Shown: one piece after another, positions 25,871 through 35,406 of the stretch | Layout: the number at the start of each line of letters is the position of its first letter | Position numbering within the stretch: position 1 is the stretch's first letter | Position numbers and translations under genes: made by a program | The notes under the pieces: model-generated | The model's input: only the letters and a program-made list of their open reading frames with translations | What the model was told of the DNA's origin: nothing | Database searches by the model: none | From: Pseudomonadota bacterium | GTDB lineage: Bacteria; Pseudomonadota; Gammaproteobacteria; Acidiferrobacterales; Acidiferrobacteraceae | NCBI GenBank assembly: GCA_021785035.1 | Contig: JAJYGP010000025.1 | Location: 186,001-250,000 of the forward strand | Direction: 5' to 3' | DNA: 64,000 nucleotides

Positions 25871-28303
25871 TTAGGATAGTGTGACGCCGGACGTGTCGAG
25901 AACCAGCGGTTCTGGGACCCCTATGTAGTTTCCTTGGGCGAAGTCAAAACCGATATTCGTCAAGGTATCGAGCGTTCTCTCGTTTTCCACCCATTCCGCT
26001 ATTGTTTGAATATTGAGGCTGTGAGCCATATGGGATATGGCTTCAATGATGCTCCTATCGACCGGATCGCTGTGAATGTTCCGGATGAAGTGGCCGTCGA
26101 TCTTCAGAAAGCTCACCGGAAGGTTCTTTAGGTAACTAAATGAACTGACGCCGCTCCCAAAATCGTCGACGGCAAACCGGCAGCCGATCGCCGTCAAATC
26201 GGCGATCAAAGCGCGAGCCAGGGCCCAGTCGCTTATGGCAACGGTTTCTGTGATCTCAAAGCAAATCGTCTTGAACGAGATCGCGTGGCGGACTGCGGCG
26301 GTATGAATAAATCCCAGCATCTGCTGGTCGCCTAAAGAGGCGCCGGAAAGGTTTATGGAAACCAATCTTTCGGAGCCCAAGACCTCCGGGTATCGGGACA
26401 GCGCCGAAAAGGTTGCCTGTATGACCCAGCGATCTATTTGTGGCATCAGACTGTAGCGTTCCGCGGCTGGTAGAAACTGATCCGGCGCGATGAGGACGCC
26501 ATCGAGCCCTTTCATGCGCAGCAGTACCTCAAAGCGGTCGCCTGAAGCGACCGCTCCATTGATGGCGCGTATGGCCTGCTTATACAAGACAAATCGATCA
26601 TTTTTTAGGGCATCGACAATGACATTCGTCCACTGCATGTCACCATGGCGGCGCGCAAGGTCGGCATCGGACGGACAGTAGACGTGAATGCGGTTACGAC
26701 CCAGATCCTTGGCGGCATAACAGGAAAGATCCGCGGCGCTTAGAAGCTCGTTGACGTCGTGGACATCGCGGGTAATGGCCACGATGCCGATGCTGACCCC
26801 TATCGAAAACACCCGGCCCTGCCAGGAAAACCGATAATGATGAACGTGTTGGCGCAAGGACTCCGCCATGCGCCGGGCATGATCGAGATCACAGTTCACA
26901 AGCGCCACCCCAAATTCATCACCGCCGAGGCGGGCCAAAATATCGTCCTTGCGTAGATCGGCGCGCAAAAGGCTTGCGATCTGTCGTAAAAGTGCGTCCC
27001 CAGCGATGTGGCCACAGGTGTCGTTGACAATTTTGAACTGATCCATATCGAGGTATAGGAGCGTGTGCGCCGTGCCCGTTCTTTGCGTTCCGGTAATGAG
27101 ATCATCCACAGATTTTTCGAACTGACGGCGGTTGAAAAGCCCGGTCAAGGCGTCGTGACTCGCCTGGTAAGAAAGTTGGCGAGCCAACTGACGGGAGTGG
27201 GTCACATCCTGGAAGGCAATGACCGCACCGACAAGATTGTCGCTCCGGTCGCACATGGCCGCGGCCGAAAGTTCGATCCCGAAGGTCTCGCCCTTAAGAC
27301 TTATTAAAACCGCGTTTTTGCGTAAAACCTGCGGGTCGCGGCTGAAAAGGCATAGGTATCCTGGGTTTGTGATGACCTCGGCCGTTACCTCGTCTCTTAG
27401 CTGGAGCACATGATCCAAGGCTTTCCCTACGGCGCGCTCCCGGGTCCAGCCCGTCAAGCGTTCGGCGGCTGGATTGATGTATTGGATAAGCCCGTCACTG
27501 TTGATGGCAATCACAGCGTCGGTGATCGCGTGCAAGGTTAGTTCCGCGCGTTCCTTTTCAATCGAGAGCTCCGCCTCAGAAAGTGCGGCGCGGGACAGTG
27601 CGGCCTGAAGGCTCAACTGCTGCTTGCTCCAGGAATCAAGCGCGCTATTGATGAATGCCGCCAGAAACCCGAACTCGTCCGGAAGCCTATCGTCCATGCG
27701 GGCCAGAATATCACCTTGACTGAAACGCTCGGCAGCCGCGACAAGACTTTCGAAGGGACGCGACAGCAAGCGCTGTAAAACGACTTGTAGGGCAAGACCG
27801 AAGGCCATCATGATCAGACCTAAAGCCAGCATCAGGTGATCGCGAGTCTTTGTCACCGCAAGATCGAGGCTTGGAAAAGCCACGCGAACTTGCGTGAAAG
27901 GTGCGGTTCGAAAGCGACTCGCGGGCCGCGGGTCTTCGCTAATAATGAAAGCGCCCCTCGGCGCGCGGCCAAAGTGGTAAGCTCCTTGGGAAGTCTGTAC
28001 CCATAGGGCTTGGACCCCAAAGCGCGTTTGCCATGACCGGAATAGCGGGTATTCCGTCTGCCGGTCTTTTGCCACCGAATACCCGATATTCCTATGAAGA
28101 ATGACGGTAAGGCGCCTTGTGAGGCGATCGGCTAGGCGCCGATCGCGGTTGATAAGCGTACGACGTTCGCCGTGCAAAACGACGACCGCAGCGAGCAGGC
28201 CTATCAGCACAAGTCCCCAGAAAACGATACCGGTGATCTTGACGGAAAGGCCGGTTCTGGCGTTCAAAGCATCCCTGCGAGGCTCCTGGCGGTGGGCCGT
28301 CAT
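25871..28303 (-). CDS. PAS-GGDEF-EAL c-di-GMP turnover protein
   Basis: An 810-aa membrane signalling protein. Order: TM1 (about 24-44), a periplasmic sensor (45-155), TM2 (about 156-176), a HAMP-like linker, and a PAS domain (about 255-370, AITDAVIAINSDG). The GGDEF domain keeps the catalytic GGDEF (460-464) and inhibitory-site RKDD (451-454) five residues upstream. The EAL domain has EVLLR in place of EALLR (592-596) and keeps CFEITET, DDFGSG and IAEWVE, so both activities look possible. The ATG overlaps the stop of the upstream DUF2892 gene. Confidence 0.92.
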   Translation of the reverse strand: MTAHRQEPRRDALNARTGLSVKITGIVFWGLVLIGLLAAVVVLHGERRTLINRDRRLADRLTRRLTVILHRNIGYSVAKDRQTEYPLFRSWQTRFGVQALWVQTSQGAYHFGRAPRGAFIISEDPRPASRFRTAPFTQVRVAFPSLDLAVTKTRDHLMLALGLIMMAFGLALQVVLQRLLSRPFESLVAAAERFSQGDILARMDDRLPDEFGFLAAFINSALDSWSKQQLSLQAALSRAALSEAELSIEKERAELTLHAITDAVIAINSDGLIQYINPAAERLTGWTRERAVGKALDHVLQLRDEVTAEVITNPGYLCLFSRDPQVLRKNAVLISLKGETFGIELSAAAMCDRSDNLVGAVIAFQDVTHSRQLARQLSYQASHDALTGLFNRRQFEKSVDDLITGTQRTGTAHTLLYLDMDQFKIVNDTCGHIAGDALLRQIASLLRADLRKDDILARLGGDEFGVALVNCDLDHARRMAESLRQHVHHYRFSWQGRVFSIGVSIGIVAITRDVHDVNELLSAADLSCYAAKDLGRNRIHVYCPSDADLARRHGDMQWTNVIVDALKNDRFVLYKQAIRAINGAVASGDRFEVLLRMKGLDGVLIAPDQFLPAAERYSLMPQIDRWVIQATFSALSRYPEVLGSERLVSINLSGASLGDQQMLGFIHTAAVRHAISFKTICFEITETVAISDWALARALIADLTAIGCRFAVDDFGSGVSSFSYLKNLPVSFLKIDGHFIRNIHSDPVDRSIIEAISHMAHSLNIQTIAEWVENERTLDTLTNIGFDFAQGNYIGVPEPLVLDTSGVTLS

Positions 28304-28704
28304 CTAAACCCTATCCACTCAACCGTGATCAACATCGGACAGACCCCGCTGACGCCAGCGCCGAGTATGGCAAAACCCATGAACCACGGGAGAAACCAAA
28401 GCGCGCCGTTAGACGCAAGAATGCCGACAAGAAGCAAAAGCGCCGCAATGAGGCGCCAGGCGCGTTCAGCCTCAAACTGAAAACGCGTCTTGCGCCTTTT
28501 GGGCGGCCAAGAAGGGGTTGACGCGATGGCGGGGGCGAACCGGGTTTTTGCTCGCAAAGCGGTCAATATCCGAGGTACGCGACAGTTGCTGACACCCTCT
28601 ATGGTCAGCATGACGATCAGGCCGAATATCAGTTCTTTCTGATTGGTATAGAGGGCGGCGAGCAGTAGCACCCCCAGCATGAGCCGATAACTTCGATCGC
28701 TCAT
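28300..28704 (-). CDS. DUF2892-type inner-membrane protein
   Basis: A 134-aa protein with hydrophobic stretches at both ends and a basic middle. The C-terminal part (GAGVSGVCPMLITVEWIG) matches the ISGxCPM tail of DUF2892 membrane proteins such as the YgaP membrane part. GAGGGG precedes the ATG. It overlaps the GGDEF-EAL gene by four bases, so the two are made together; a sensory link is inferred only from this coupling. Confidence 0.7.
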   Translation of the reverse strand: MSDRSYRLMLGVLLLAALYTNQKELIFGLIVMLTIEGVSNCRVPRILTALRAKTRFAPAIASTPSWPPKRRKTRFQFEAERAWRLIAALLLLVGILASNGALWFLPWFMGFAILGAGVSGVCPMLITVEWIGFR

Positions 28705-28897
28705 AATGACCCCTCTTTATCTGAATCATTTAGCAGTACAGCGGCTGAGAAGGACTCGATGTTGCAAGCCCACTTGGCGCGGCAGTCTGCTGACCCCTTG
28801 TTGAGTTTAGTGGCTACTCAGGCAAAGTCTAGTGCGGCAAGGACTCACTTGCCTTATGCAAGGAGTTGCGGGCTTCGCAGGTCGTTTGGGCGCCGAC

Positions 28898-30184
28898 TTA
28901 GCGAAGACGTCTTACAGGACCCGCGTTTGAAGGGCAAGATGGCTCAGGTAGGGAAATGTCGTGTTCCTTGCTGTACTGGTAGTCGTGAAAAACATGTTCG
29001 GCGGTAAGCAGAGCGTAACTTCCGTCGGCCAAAAGACGGGTCGTGTCCTTGAGGCGGTAGGTATAGTGGCCGCAGGTCCATATGGCAAAGTTGCGCATGT
29101 GGGTACAGAGACAGCTTTTATCCTTGACCGAAAGGGCGGTATTGTCACCCCGGGTTTCACGTTCGTGGTTATAGGCGTCTATGTAGGCGCAGTGGCCCGA
29201 GCCGTCGAGTAGGTAGCCGTAGGCCTCGCAATTTGGCCGTATGGCGGCCCCTATGCCGGGGCTGCGCTTGAGCATGCGCATGGGGTAACCAGTCGGCGAG
29301 ATAAGATTGACCTCGATGTCTTCCTCGCGTGCCTGTAGATATTCCTGCTTCACCTTTTCCGGCAGCCCGCACTCGTTTGTCACCGTAAAACGGGTGGCCA
29401 CCTGGACGGCGCCGGCGCCGGATTCCAGAAATTCGGCGGCATCGCTCCCCGTGAATATCCCACCGGCCGGTATAACAGGAATTTCGAGCCCTTGTTGCGC
29501 GAGATATTGCAATATTTCAGCGACGATCGTCTTCAGGTCGTATTGTGCCCAATCCATGCCGAAACCAAGGTGGCCACCAGCAAGAGGTCCTTCAACCACG
29601 ATGTAGTCGGGGAGGCGCCCAAGACGAGCGTTCTTGCGTAAAAATAGCAAAAGAGCTCGCAATGACGACACAATTATCCCGAATTGCACGTCACGAAACC
29701 GGGGATGATCTTGGACGAGCGCAAGCGATCCCAAGTGTAGGCCCGCCCCCAAGGTAATTCCATCGATGCCGGCATCCATGGCCGCGGTAAGGCGAGCGCG
29801 CAAGGTCTCGCGCGGCGCGTTCATAGTGAGCTTCTCCATGCAGTTTATGAAGATAAGCCCCGGACCTTTTTTGGCCTCCATGGTGCGACCAACGTGAAGC
29901 GCCGTAGCCTCCACAAGGCGTGCCAAGTCGAACTGCACGTCGGTCTTGTCGTTGTTGAGTATGTTGTACTTGAATTTCTTCAGCTTCTCAGCGACGAACT
30001 TGGTCTTGAATCGGCGATCGGAAACAGTGGGAACCATGGCGTCCGAGATATGTCCGATGCCGCCCAGCCGTGCCGCCTCGAGCGCCAATCGCGCGGCCGA
30101 GATATCGACCCCCATGCCGCCCACGACGATGGGTATCAATTCGCGCCCGGCAAGGCGAAGACGGAAGTTGTTCACGCATTTCAT
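28898..30184 (-). CDS. Nitronate monooxygenase-family FMN enzyme
   Basis: A TIM-barrel flavoprotein of 428 aa in the nitronate monooxygenase/FabK/PfaD group. It begins with IPIVVGGMGVDIS and carries VEGPLAGGHLGFGMDW with the flavin-site GGHLG, then VIPAGGIFTG and GAVQVATRFT. It is longer than standard NMO (about 320-350 aa) because of a C-terminal part with several Cys/His (GSGHCAYI, SCLCTHM, TCGHY) that may bind a metal or cluster. A GTG codon one position upstream is an alternative start. Substrate unknown. Confidence 0.85.
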   Translation of the reverse strand: MKCVNNFRLRLAGRELIPIVVGGMGVDISAARLALEAARLGGIGHISDAMVPTVSDRRFKTKFVAEKLKKFKYNILNNDKTDVQFDLARLVEATALHVGRTMEAKKGPGLIFINCMEKLTMNAPRETLRARLTAAMDAGIDGITLGAGLHLGSLALVQDHPRFRDVQFGIIVSSLRALLLFLRKNARLGRLPDYIVVEGPLAGGHLGFGMDWAQYDLKTIVAEILQYLAQQGLEIPVIPAGGIFTGSDAAEFLESGAGAVQVATRFTVTNECGLPEKVKQEYLQAREEDIEVNLISPTGYPMRMLKRSPGIGAAIRPNCEAYGYLLDGSGHCAYIDAYNHERETRGDNTALSVKDKSCLCTHMRNFAIWTCGHYTYRLKDTTRLLADGSYALLTAEHVFHDYQYSKEHDISLPEPSCPSNAGPVRRLR

Positions 30185-30187
30185 CAC

Positions 30188-30836
30188 AAAAAATCATTCC
30201 CTAGCGGTGGCCGTGTACGATGTGGGGATCCGGAAAGGCACCAAAGATCGGCTGATTTGGGAACGGTTCCTTGCCCTCTGTGTCGCTACCGCGATGGCTA
30301 CGGTTTCATTCTTTGGTCGGTCGAGACTCTGGCGACCGTGACTTGTGGGTGGGCGGCCGAAAGCGCCGCGGTTTGGGAACGCAAGGACAGTCAAGTCGCA
30401 GGCGTTTACTAATTCAATCTAGCGACTAAACGGCGGGTGGTCAACCTGTGCCTTCATGGTTCCCCGGGCGAATGCGGTATGGGGCAGGGTCGTTTCGCCA
30501 TTACCCTCAGATTTTTGGACGATTTTTGGGCATATCTGGGCGAAAACGAGCCACGTCCGACACATTTAATGCGATATTTATAAAAAATTCGGCCTGTCAT
30601 AGGTCTTGCATCTTTTTTTGCCGTTTGTCCGACCAGATGGCCGGTATGAGCCTTTGTCGATTCCAGATTCGGATCGGCTCGTTGCGGCTGAACGGGCGGC
30701 TTATATCTCCCATGCTCCTTGCTCCCGGACAGGCTCTCCTGGAAAACGAATGAGCCCAAACGGCTATCGTCTTTGCCCCAATAGCGCCTCGCTATGACCG
30801 CCGCTAAGGTGTGGTCTTTCTTGTAAAGGAGCGACC
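30188..30836. other. Long intergenic region before the secretion operon
   Basis: About 650 bases with no convincing gene on either strand. It contains an AT-rich patch near 30565-30620 (ATTTATAAAAAATTC), the likeliest place for a promoter of the rightward operon. A strong AAGGAG ribosome site lies just before 30837. No integrase site, tRNA end or terminal repeat was recognised. Confidence 0.4.
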
Positions 30837-31139
30837 ATGAAACGACTGCTCGCGTTGGCTGTGGCGTTTTTGGCAAGGACTGCATCGGCGGCGATCCGTT
30901 TACCAGACTATGCGCAGGGTGCGGACCTGCGCATGACGCTTGAGGAGCGGGCGCACGCCATTACCGATGTCATTGCCTTGATCGTAAGCATCCTAGCCAT
31001 CGTGGGGATCCTTATAGGTGCTGGTTACTTTGCGATCGGCCAGGGGGAACGGGGTAAGAGTTACGTCGTAGGAAGCGTAATCGGCCTTATCTTGGCGGCC
31101 AGCGCCTATGGCATTGCGGCTTTGGTAGTCGGTTCATGA
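30837..31139 (+). CDS. VirB2-like pilin/membrane subunit
   Basis: A 100-aa protein with the VirB2/TrbC layout: a signal peptide (MKRLLALAVAFLARTASA), a short charged stretch, TM1 (about 42-68), a polar loop (QGERGKSY) and TM2 (about 76-98). It would form the pilus or core subunit of a type IV secretion system. AAGGAG precedes the ATG. The stop overlaps the next start by four bases. Recognition is by layout and context, since VirB2 sequences vary greatly. Confidence 0.65.
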   Translation: MKRLLALAVAFLARTASAAIRLPDYAQGADLRMTLEERAHAITDVIALIVSILAIVGILIGAGYFAIGQGERGKSYVVGSVIGLILAASAYGIAALVVGS

Positions 31140-31405
31140 GCCCATTCAATAAGCGTTTGGCTCCGCCACGGATGTTCGGCCTTCCGGTGCTGACTGCGCT
31201 ATCCGGGCTTGGCACTCTTATGGGCTTGCTCTCGGCAGTGGTTTTTCCGAACCCTTTTGCGACACTCGCTTTGCTGGTGGCTTTTTCTGCGCTACCGCCT
31301 GGCCTATGGGCCGCAAGCGTGGGTGACGATATCGTGTTTGCCCGTGTCTATTGGGCGCGCTATTGGGACACCAAAGCGGCCTCAGAGGAGGCACGATGGG
31401 TCTAG
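31136..31405 (+). CDS. VirB3-like membrane protein
   Basis: An 89-aa protein with two hydrophobic segments (about 14-34 and 40-58) and a short soluble tail ending in DTKAASEEARWV. Its size, membrane layout and place between the VirB2- and VirB4-like genes fit VirB3. It overlaps both neighbours. The sequence alone is too short for certainty. Confidence 0.55.
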   Translation: MSPFNKRLAPPRMFGLPVLTALSGLGTLMGLLSAVVFPNPFATLALLVAFSALPPGLWAASVGDDIVFARVYWARYWDTKAASEEARWV

Positions 31406-33714
31406 GCGCGCGCCGCTATTGTGATCTCTATACGTGGTCCCATGGCTTGACTGAGCACGTTATGGCCCATACGGATGGCGCCGTGTCGGTGGCGATCTTA
31501 TGGAACGGTCTTGACGGCGAGTTCGAGGACGCGGCCGGTCGCGCGCAATCCTGGAGCCTTATGAAAAATGCCATAGCCGCGTTGCCGAGCGGCCATTGGC
31601 TGGAATGTCATTTATGGCGGGAGTCATCTCCAGGGGCGGTCCGCGGCTATCTGGACATTTATGAGTCGGCGCCTCGCCAAAGCCCTTTTAGTCGCGCCTT
31701 TAGGACTGCGATGGCAGATCACGTCGCGCCCTACCTCGTCACCAATAGCGTGGCATTGATAATCGGGCGCCTACCGGGGGGCCGTCACCGCCTTCGCAAG
31801 GCCCTAGGTAAGCAAGCGGACCAAGGCCAGGATTTGGGCGCTTTGGCCGCTCGGTTTGCGGCATTGCTCCCCGGGGGGCGGGTTGCCACGCTGCTCGAAT
31901 ATGTCACGTTGATCCAAAAGAGTTATGACCGGGGAAGGCCCATGACCCGCATTGACCCGTGGTTATCCTTGTCCGAGCAGATTGTCGTTTCCTCTCCACG
32001 GACAAAAGGCCGTCACATCGAGGTCAACGAAAGCCGTGTCAAGGTGCTCTACCTGCATCTTTACCCGCAAGCGGAACCGGCTTGGGTTTTGGCGCTTGCG
32101 TCCGGACCGGTCCGCCTGCACGTGAGTCAAGTCGTTTTGGCGGCGGACACGGAACACGCCTTGCGTGCCTCCGAGAGGGCCGACCGTTTGGCGCATGGCA
32201 CGATAGGCCACAAGGGTCGCGAGCGCCAGTCGGCCATCATTCAGGACATGCAGGGATTCCGGCAGACTGTGGCCCAATCCGACCTCTCTATCCACAGAAA
32301 CGCCTATGTGATTTGTATTGAGTTTGATGAAGATCAAAGGTTAGAGCTCGAGCGTCTTATTGGTCGCATAGAGTCCCTGGGCGGCCGCATCCGTGACGAT
32401 GAGTTTATTCAGCTGCCGTTTTTTCGCACCTCCCAGCCCGGCCAGGGCTACCGAGCGCCTCTTTGGCGTCCTGATCATTCGGCCCAAATCGTGAACATGG
32501 CCCCAATTCAAGTGTTCAGGTCGGGATCGACTGATCCTGAGTCGCTGCGCATAGGACTTTCCGGACAGCCCGTAGCTTTTGATTACGGCCACCAGACCGT
32601 AGCCCACGGCTTCACCGTGGCTATGACCGGCGCCGGCAAGGGCGTCGATAAGGTAGCCACGATCGCGGAGACCTATCCGCTTGGTATCGACTGGTATGTC
32701 CTGGAGATAGGAGGAACGTACCGCTGGGTCGTGGAGGCCTTGGGAGGAACCTATACAAGGCTCGACCCCTCGGCCGCAGCGGTAAACCCACTCCCGCCGC
32801 GATCGGCGGCGGTTTCCGGTCTTGATCCACTTTTGGAGTCTGGAACCCTGAATATTCTGGCGTTCATTCTGACGGATGGCCGGACAGTGCTTGATTTCCA
32901 CGAGGCCGCCGCCGGTGCCGCCGCCCTAGGCCGGCTCTATATCGGTTCAGAAACCCGCGACCCGGGTCTCGTCGACTTCTTGAACTCTTTGGAATCCTTG
33001 AGCGAGGTAAGCCCCGAGCAAAGGCAAGCTGCGCAAAAAATGTCGGCTAATCTGCACAGTTTTCTGGAGACCCCGGAAGGAAGAATCTTCGCCGGGGCCG
33101 ACAATATCCAAGTCAGCGCAGGCATGAGTGGTATAGATCTGAAAGACGTAGACCGCGCAAGCCCCAAGCTCCTGACGTTCTACCTCGTGTTCCTGTGTCT
33201 GCGGTTTTTGAACCTTGCGTTCGCCAATGCCCAGCCGGCACGGGTCCTTTTGGATGAGATTCACAGATTGGTGGCGCATGCGCCCGAGGTTCTGCGGCGC
33301 CTCGTCTCGGAGATCGCCCGCATGGGACGCAAGGAGGCAGCAGCCATCGATATCGTCACCCAAGGGCTTGCAGAGATCGATTCCCTGGAGAAGGAGATCG
33401 TAAACTCGATGCCGCTCCGGTCATTGCTCTATCGCAGCGATGGCTGGGACGAAATCGCCGAACGTATCGGCATGCCGGCCCAAGCTCTATCGATCTGGCG
33501 TCGTCTTCCGTTTCCTTTAGGTCTCCATTGGCGGCCGGCCATCCGGTCGGTGGGGCACCATTACTATGCCCTTAAACTCAGTTTTCCGCCGCTCGTCCTG
33601 GCCTTGGCCGACACCACCCCGGAGGGTTTGGTACGCAAGGAGTCGATCGGGCGTGAAACGAGCGATCCACTTGTGCGCATTGCCAGATTTTTGGACAGCG
33701 ACCATGAAAAATAG
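31396..33714 (+). CDS. VirB4-like secretion ATPase with degenerate P-loop
   Basis: A 772-aa protein of the VirB4/TraC class. The C-terminal ATPase half shows VAMTGAGKGVDK, then GTYRWVVEALGGTY and VNPLPP, the family's P-loop-to-NPF pattern. Walker B is RVLLDEIH, followed by GRKEAAAIDIVTQGLAEID, the usual 'VTQ' helix. The P-loop is odd: Gly1 is Ala and the Ser/Thr after Lys is Gly (GAGKG), although Lys is kept. Nucleotide use may be altered. AGAGGAGG precedes the ATG, which overlaps the VirB3-like gene; the next gene starts inside its end. Confidence 0.85.
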   Translation: MGLGARRYCDLYTWSHGLTEHVMAHTDGAVSVAILWNGLDGEFEDAAGRAQSWSLMKNAIAALPSGHWLECHLWRESSPGAVRGYLDIYESAPRQSPFSRAFRTAMADHVAPYLVTNSVALIIGRLPGGRHRLRKALGKQADQGQDLGALAARFAALLPGGRVATLLEYVTLIQKSYDRGRPMTRIDPWLSLSEQIVVSSPRTKGRHIEVNESRVKVLYLHLYPQAEPAWVLALASGPVRLHVSQVVLAADTEHALRASERADRLAHGTIGHKGRERQSAIIQDMQGFRQTVAQSDLSIHRNAYVICIEFDEDQRLELERLIGRIESLGGRIRDDEFIQLPFFRTSQPGQGYRAPLWRPDHSAQIVNMAPIQVFRSGSTDPESLRIGLSGQPVAFDYGHQTVAHGFTVAMTGAGKGVDKVATIAETYPLGIDWYVLEIGGTYRWVVEALGGTYTRLDPSAAAVNPLPPRSAAVSGLDPLLESGTLNILAFILTDGRTVLDFHEAAAGAAALGRLYIGSETRDPGLVDFLNSLESLSEVSPEQRQAAQKMSANLHSFLETPEGRIFAGADNIQVSAGMSGIDLKDVDRASPKLLTFYLVFLCLRFLNLAFANAQPARVLLDEIHRLVAHAPEVLRRLVSEIARMGRKEAAAIDIVTQGLAEIDSLEKEIVNSMPLRSLLYRSDGWDEIAERIGMPAQALSIWRRLPFPLGLHWRPAIRSVGHHYYALKLSFPPLVLALADTTPEGLVRKESIGRETSDPLVRIARFLDSDHEK

Positions 33715-34327
33715 CCTTTACGCGGTTCTGTTGTGGATCTTGGGGACAGGAACGGCCCTGGCTTTTTTGGGGGTGGGTGACGTGACCTTCGATCCGCCGG
33801 TCCACGCCGAATTGATCAGCCTCTTTAATCAGACCTTGGAACTCTGCCGCACGGCCCAAGATGAGTTGCGACGTATGGAGGCCGTGCAACAGATTCTCAA
33901 AAATGCCCAGCGTGACGCCAAGGGCGTCGTCAACGGGAGTCTATTGCGTTACGAGACAAATCCGTTGCCGGCTGGAATCCCCGTAGCCCTGAAGGCCGAC
34001 CTGGGATGGGCGCAAAGTTTGGCGAGATCAGGATCGGACGTTGGCTGGTACTACCGACAGCAAATCCGGCGTTTCCATGAGCTGACGCGCCTTAATTGGC
34101 TGGTGCGTGGGACGCGTGAGGACATCCGTCTCGCGGCCACCCCCATTGGTGAGAAGACTAGCGGCGATGTGACCGCCCAGGCCACGGCGACGCTCGCGGC
34201 CCTCGCCGCCGAAAATGCGCGCTCCGTACAGAGGCGGGCCATTCGCCGGGCTGCTGAACGTCGTAATGAGCGTGATTTGCCGATGCGCGCGAGAGCCCTC
34301 TACAAAGCCTTCGGAGAAACCCCATGA
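33704..34327 (+). CDS. VirB5-position secreted helical protein
   Basis: A 207-aa protein with a signal peptide (MKNSLYAVLLWILGTGTALA) and a mostly helical, charged mature part (ELCRTAQDELRRMEAVQQIL). It occupies the place of VirB5, the minor pilus-tip protein, between VirB4- and VirB6-like genes, and overlaps both. No conserved VirB5 motif is obvious, so the role rests on context and shape. Confidence 0.5.
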   Translation: MKNSLYAVLLWILGTGTALAFLGVGDVTFDPPVHAELISLFNQTLELCRTAQDELRRMEAVQQILKNAQRDAKGVVNGSLLRYETNPLPAGIPVALKADLGWAQSLARSGSDVGWYYRQQIRRFHELTRLNWLVRGTREDIRLAATPIGEKTSGDVTAQATATLAALAAENARSVQRRAIRRAAERRNERDLPMRARALYKAFGETP

Positions 34328-35406
34328 ATAGCGTCTCGCTGGTCGCCGATCTTCTCGCGGACCTGGCCCCGCGCGGGGTCTTCCGCGCCGCCACACCGAT
34401 CGCGCATGTGCTCGTGACCACGATCACGCCATCACTTTTTCTTATCGCCCTCTATACGCGGCTCCTGGAAACCCAATCCGATGCCGTCCTGGGCATTGGG
34501 CGCTTTAGTCAGGCGGTTAAGGATATCGCCGTATGGGGCACGCTCCTCGTGGCCTATTTTGAGGTCGGCCAACTGGTTTCGCACTATCTCAATGCTCTGT
34601 ACGCGGCCATGGCCCATGTCGGGTCGTTGCGTCAGGTGGCTCTGCGTATGGCGGCGTTACTCAGGACGGCAGGGCGTGGTCCAAGTGGCGTCTGGGGGAC
34701 CATCAAGGAGCTCAATGCCTTCCCGCTGCGCCTGACCACGGTATTGTTTTACTACGCAACGCTCGTCATGGCGACGTTCCTGGAGGCGCTGTTACGGATC
34801 GCCCAGGCGATCGGATATGAAGTCGCTTTCCTCTATGGCCTCATTGCCATTCCCTTGACCCTCAGTCGAACCTTATCGCTGTTACGCGGGTTCGCAAAGC
34901 TCATGGGATTCTTCGTCCTTTGGCCGGTCGTTCAAGCGCTTTTGCTCGCGGTCTTTTCGCCGATCTTTACTCGTGCGGTGGCGGATCTTCAGACAATCCT
35001 GGGCCCCAGCGATTATATGGTTGTGTACGCGCACATGCTTTTTACAATCCTAAATCTCATTCTTTGTGCGGTCTTGCTGGCCGCGCCCTACGTTACGGCA
35101 AGCCTTGTCGAAAACGCAGGTGCCGCAAGCCCCCTTATGAGCCCGTACTTCGGGGCCCTGACGTCCACTGGCGCGTCGCTTGCTGCCGGAGTGGGCCTAG
35201 GCACTGCGTACTTGGCGCGCCCCTTACTTGAGGAAGATGAGCGTGAGCTTGAGTCGGTTGCGCCACGACCGGTTGGCACCTTCCATGTGCCGAGAGATCC
35301 GGACTATTGGCCGCTTTCAGCCGATGCCACGGTGCCCCTTACCAATTACTTGGATCCACGGTTTGACGGTCCGCTCAAGAAGGAGGATAGCCATGACGGC
35401 CCTTGA
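34324..35406 (+). CDS. VirB6/TrbL-like polytopic membrane protein
   Basis: A 360-aa protein with about six or seven hydrophobic segments, for example LVTTITPSLFLIALYT, VLFYYATLVMATFLEALL and MLFTILNLILCAVLLAA. A Gly/Ala-rich stretch is followed by an acidic soluble tail (about 300-360). Size and layout match VirB6/TrbL inner-membrane channel proteins. It overlaps its neighbours by 4 and 14 bases. Confidence 0.6.
   Translation: MNSVSLVADLLADLAPRGVFRAATPIAHVLVTTITPSLFLIALYTRLLETQSDAVLGIGRFSQAVKDIAVWGTLLVAYFEVGQLVSHYLNALYAAMAHVGSLRQVALRMAALLRTAGRGPSGVWGTIKELNAFPLRLTTVLFYYATLVMATFLEALLRIAQAIGYEVAFLYGLIAIPLTLSRTLSLLRGFAKLMGFFVLWPVVQALLLAVFSPIFTRAVADLQTILGPSDYMVVYAHMLFTILNLILCAVLLAAPYVTASLVENAGAASPLMSPYFGALTSTGASLAAGVGLGTAYLARPLLEEDERELESVAPRPVGTFHVPRDPDYWPLSADATVPLTNYLDPRFDGPLKKEDSHDGP

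Noticed and set aside
28900..28930. Short identity (CTTACAGGACCCGCG) shared with the pseudopilin remnant at about 8274
   Set aside because: Too short, with no extension on either side; likely coincidence.
30448..30753. Open frame before the secretion operon with a stretch (RIGSLRLNGRLI) faintly like the start of tRNA-dihydrouridine synthases
   Set aside because: Only about a dozen residues match, the rest is Cys/Phe-rich noise and no start signal is present; probably chance.
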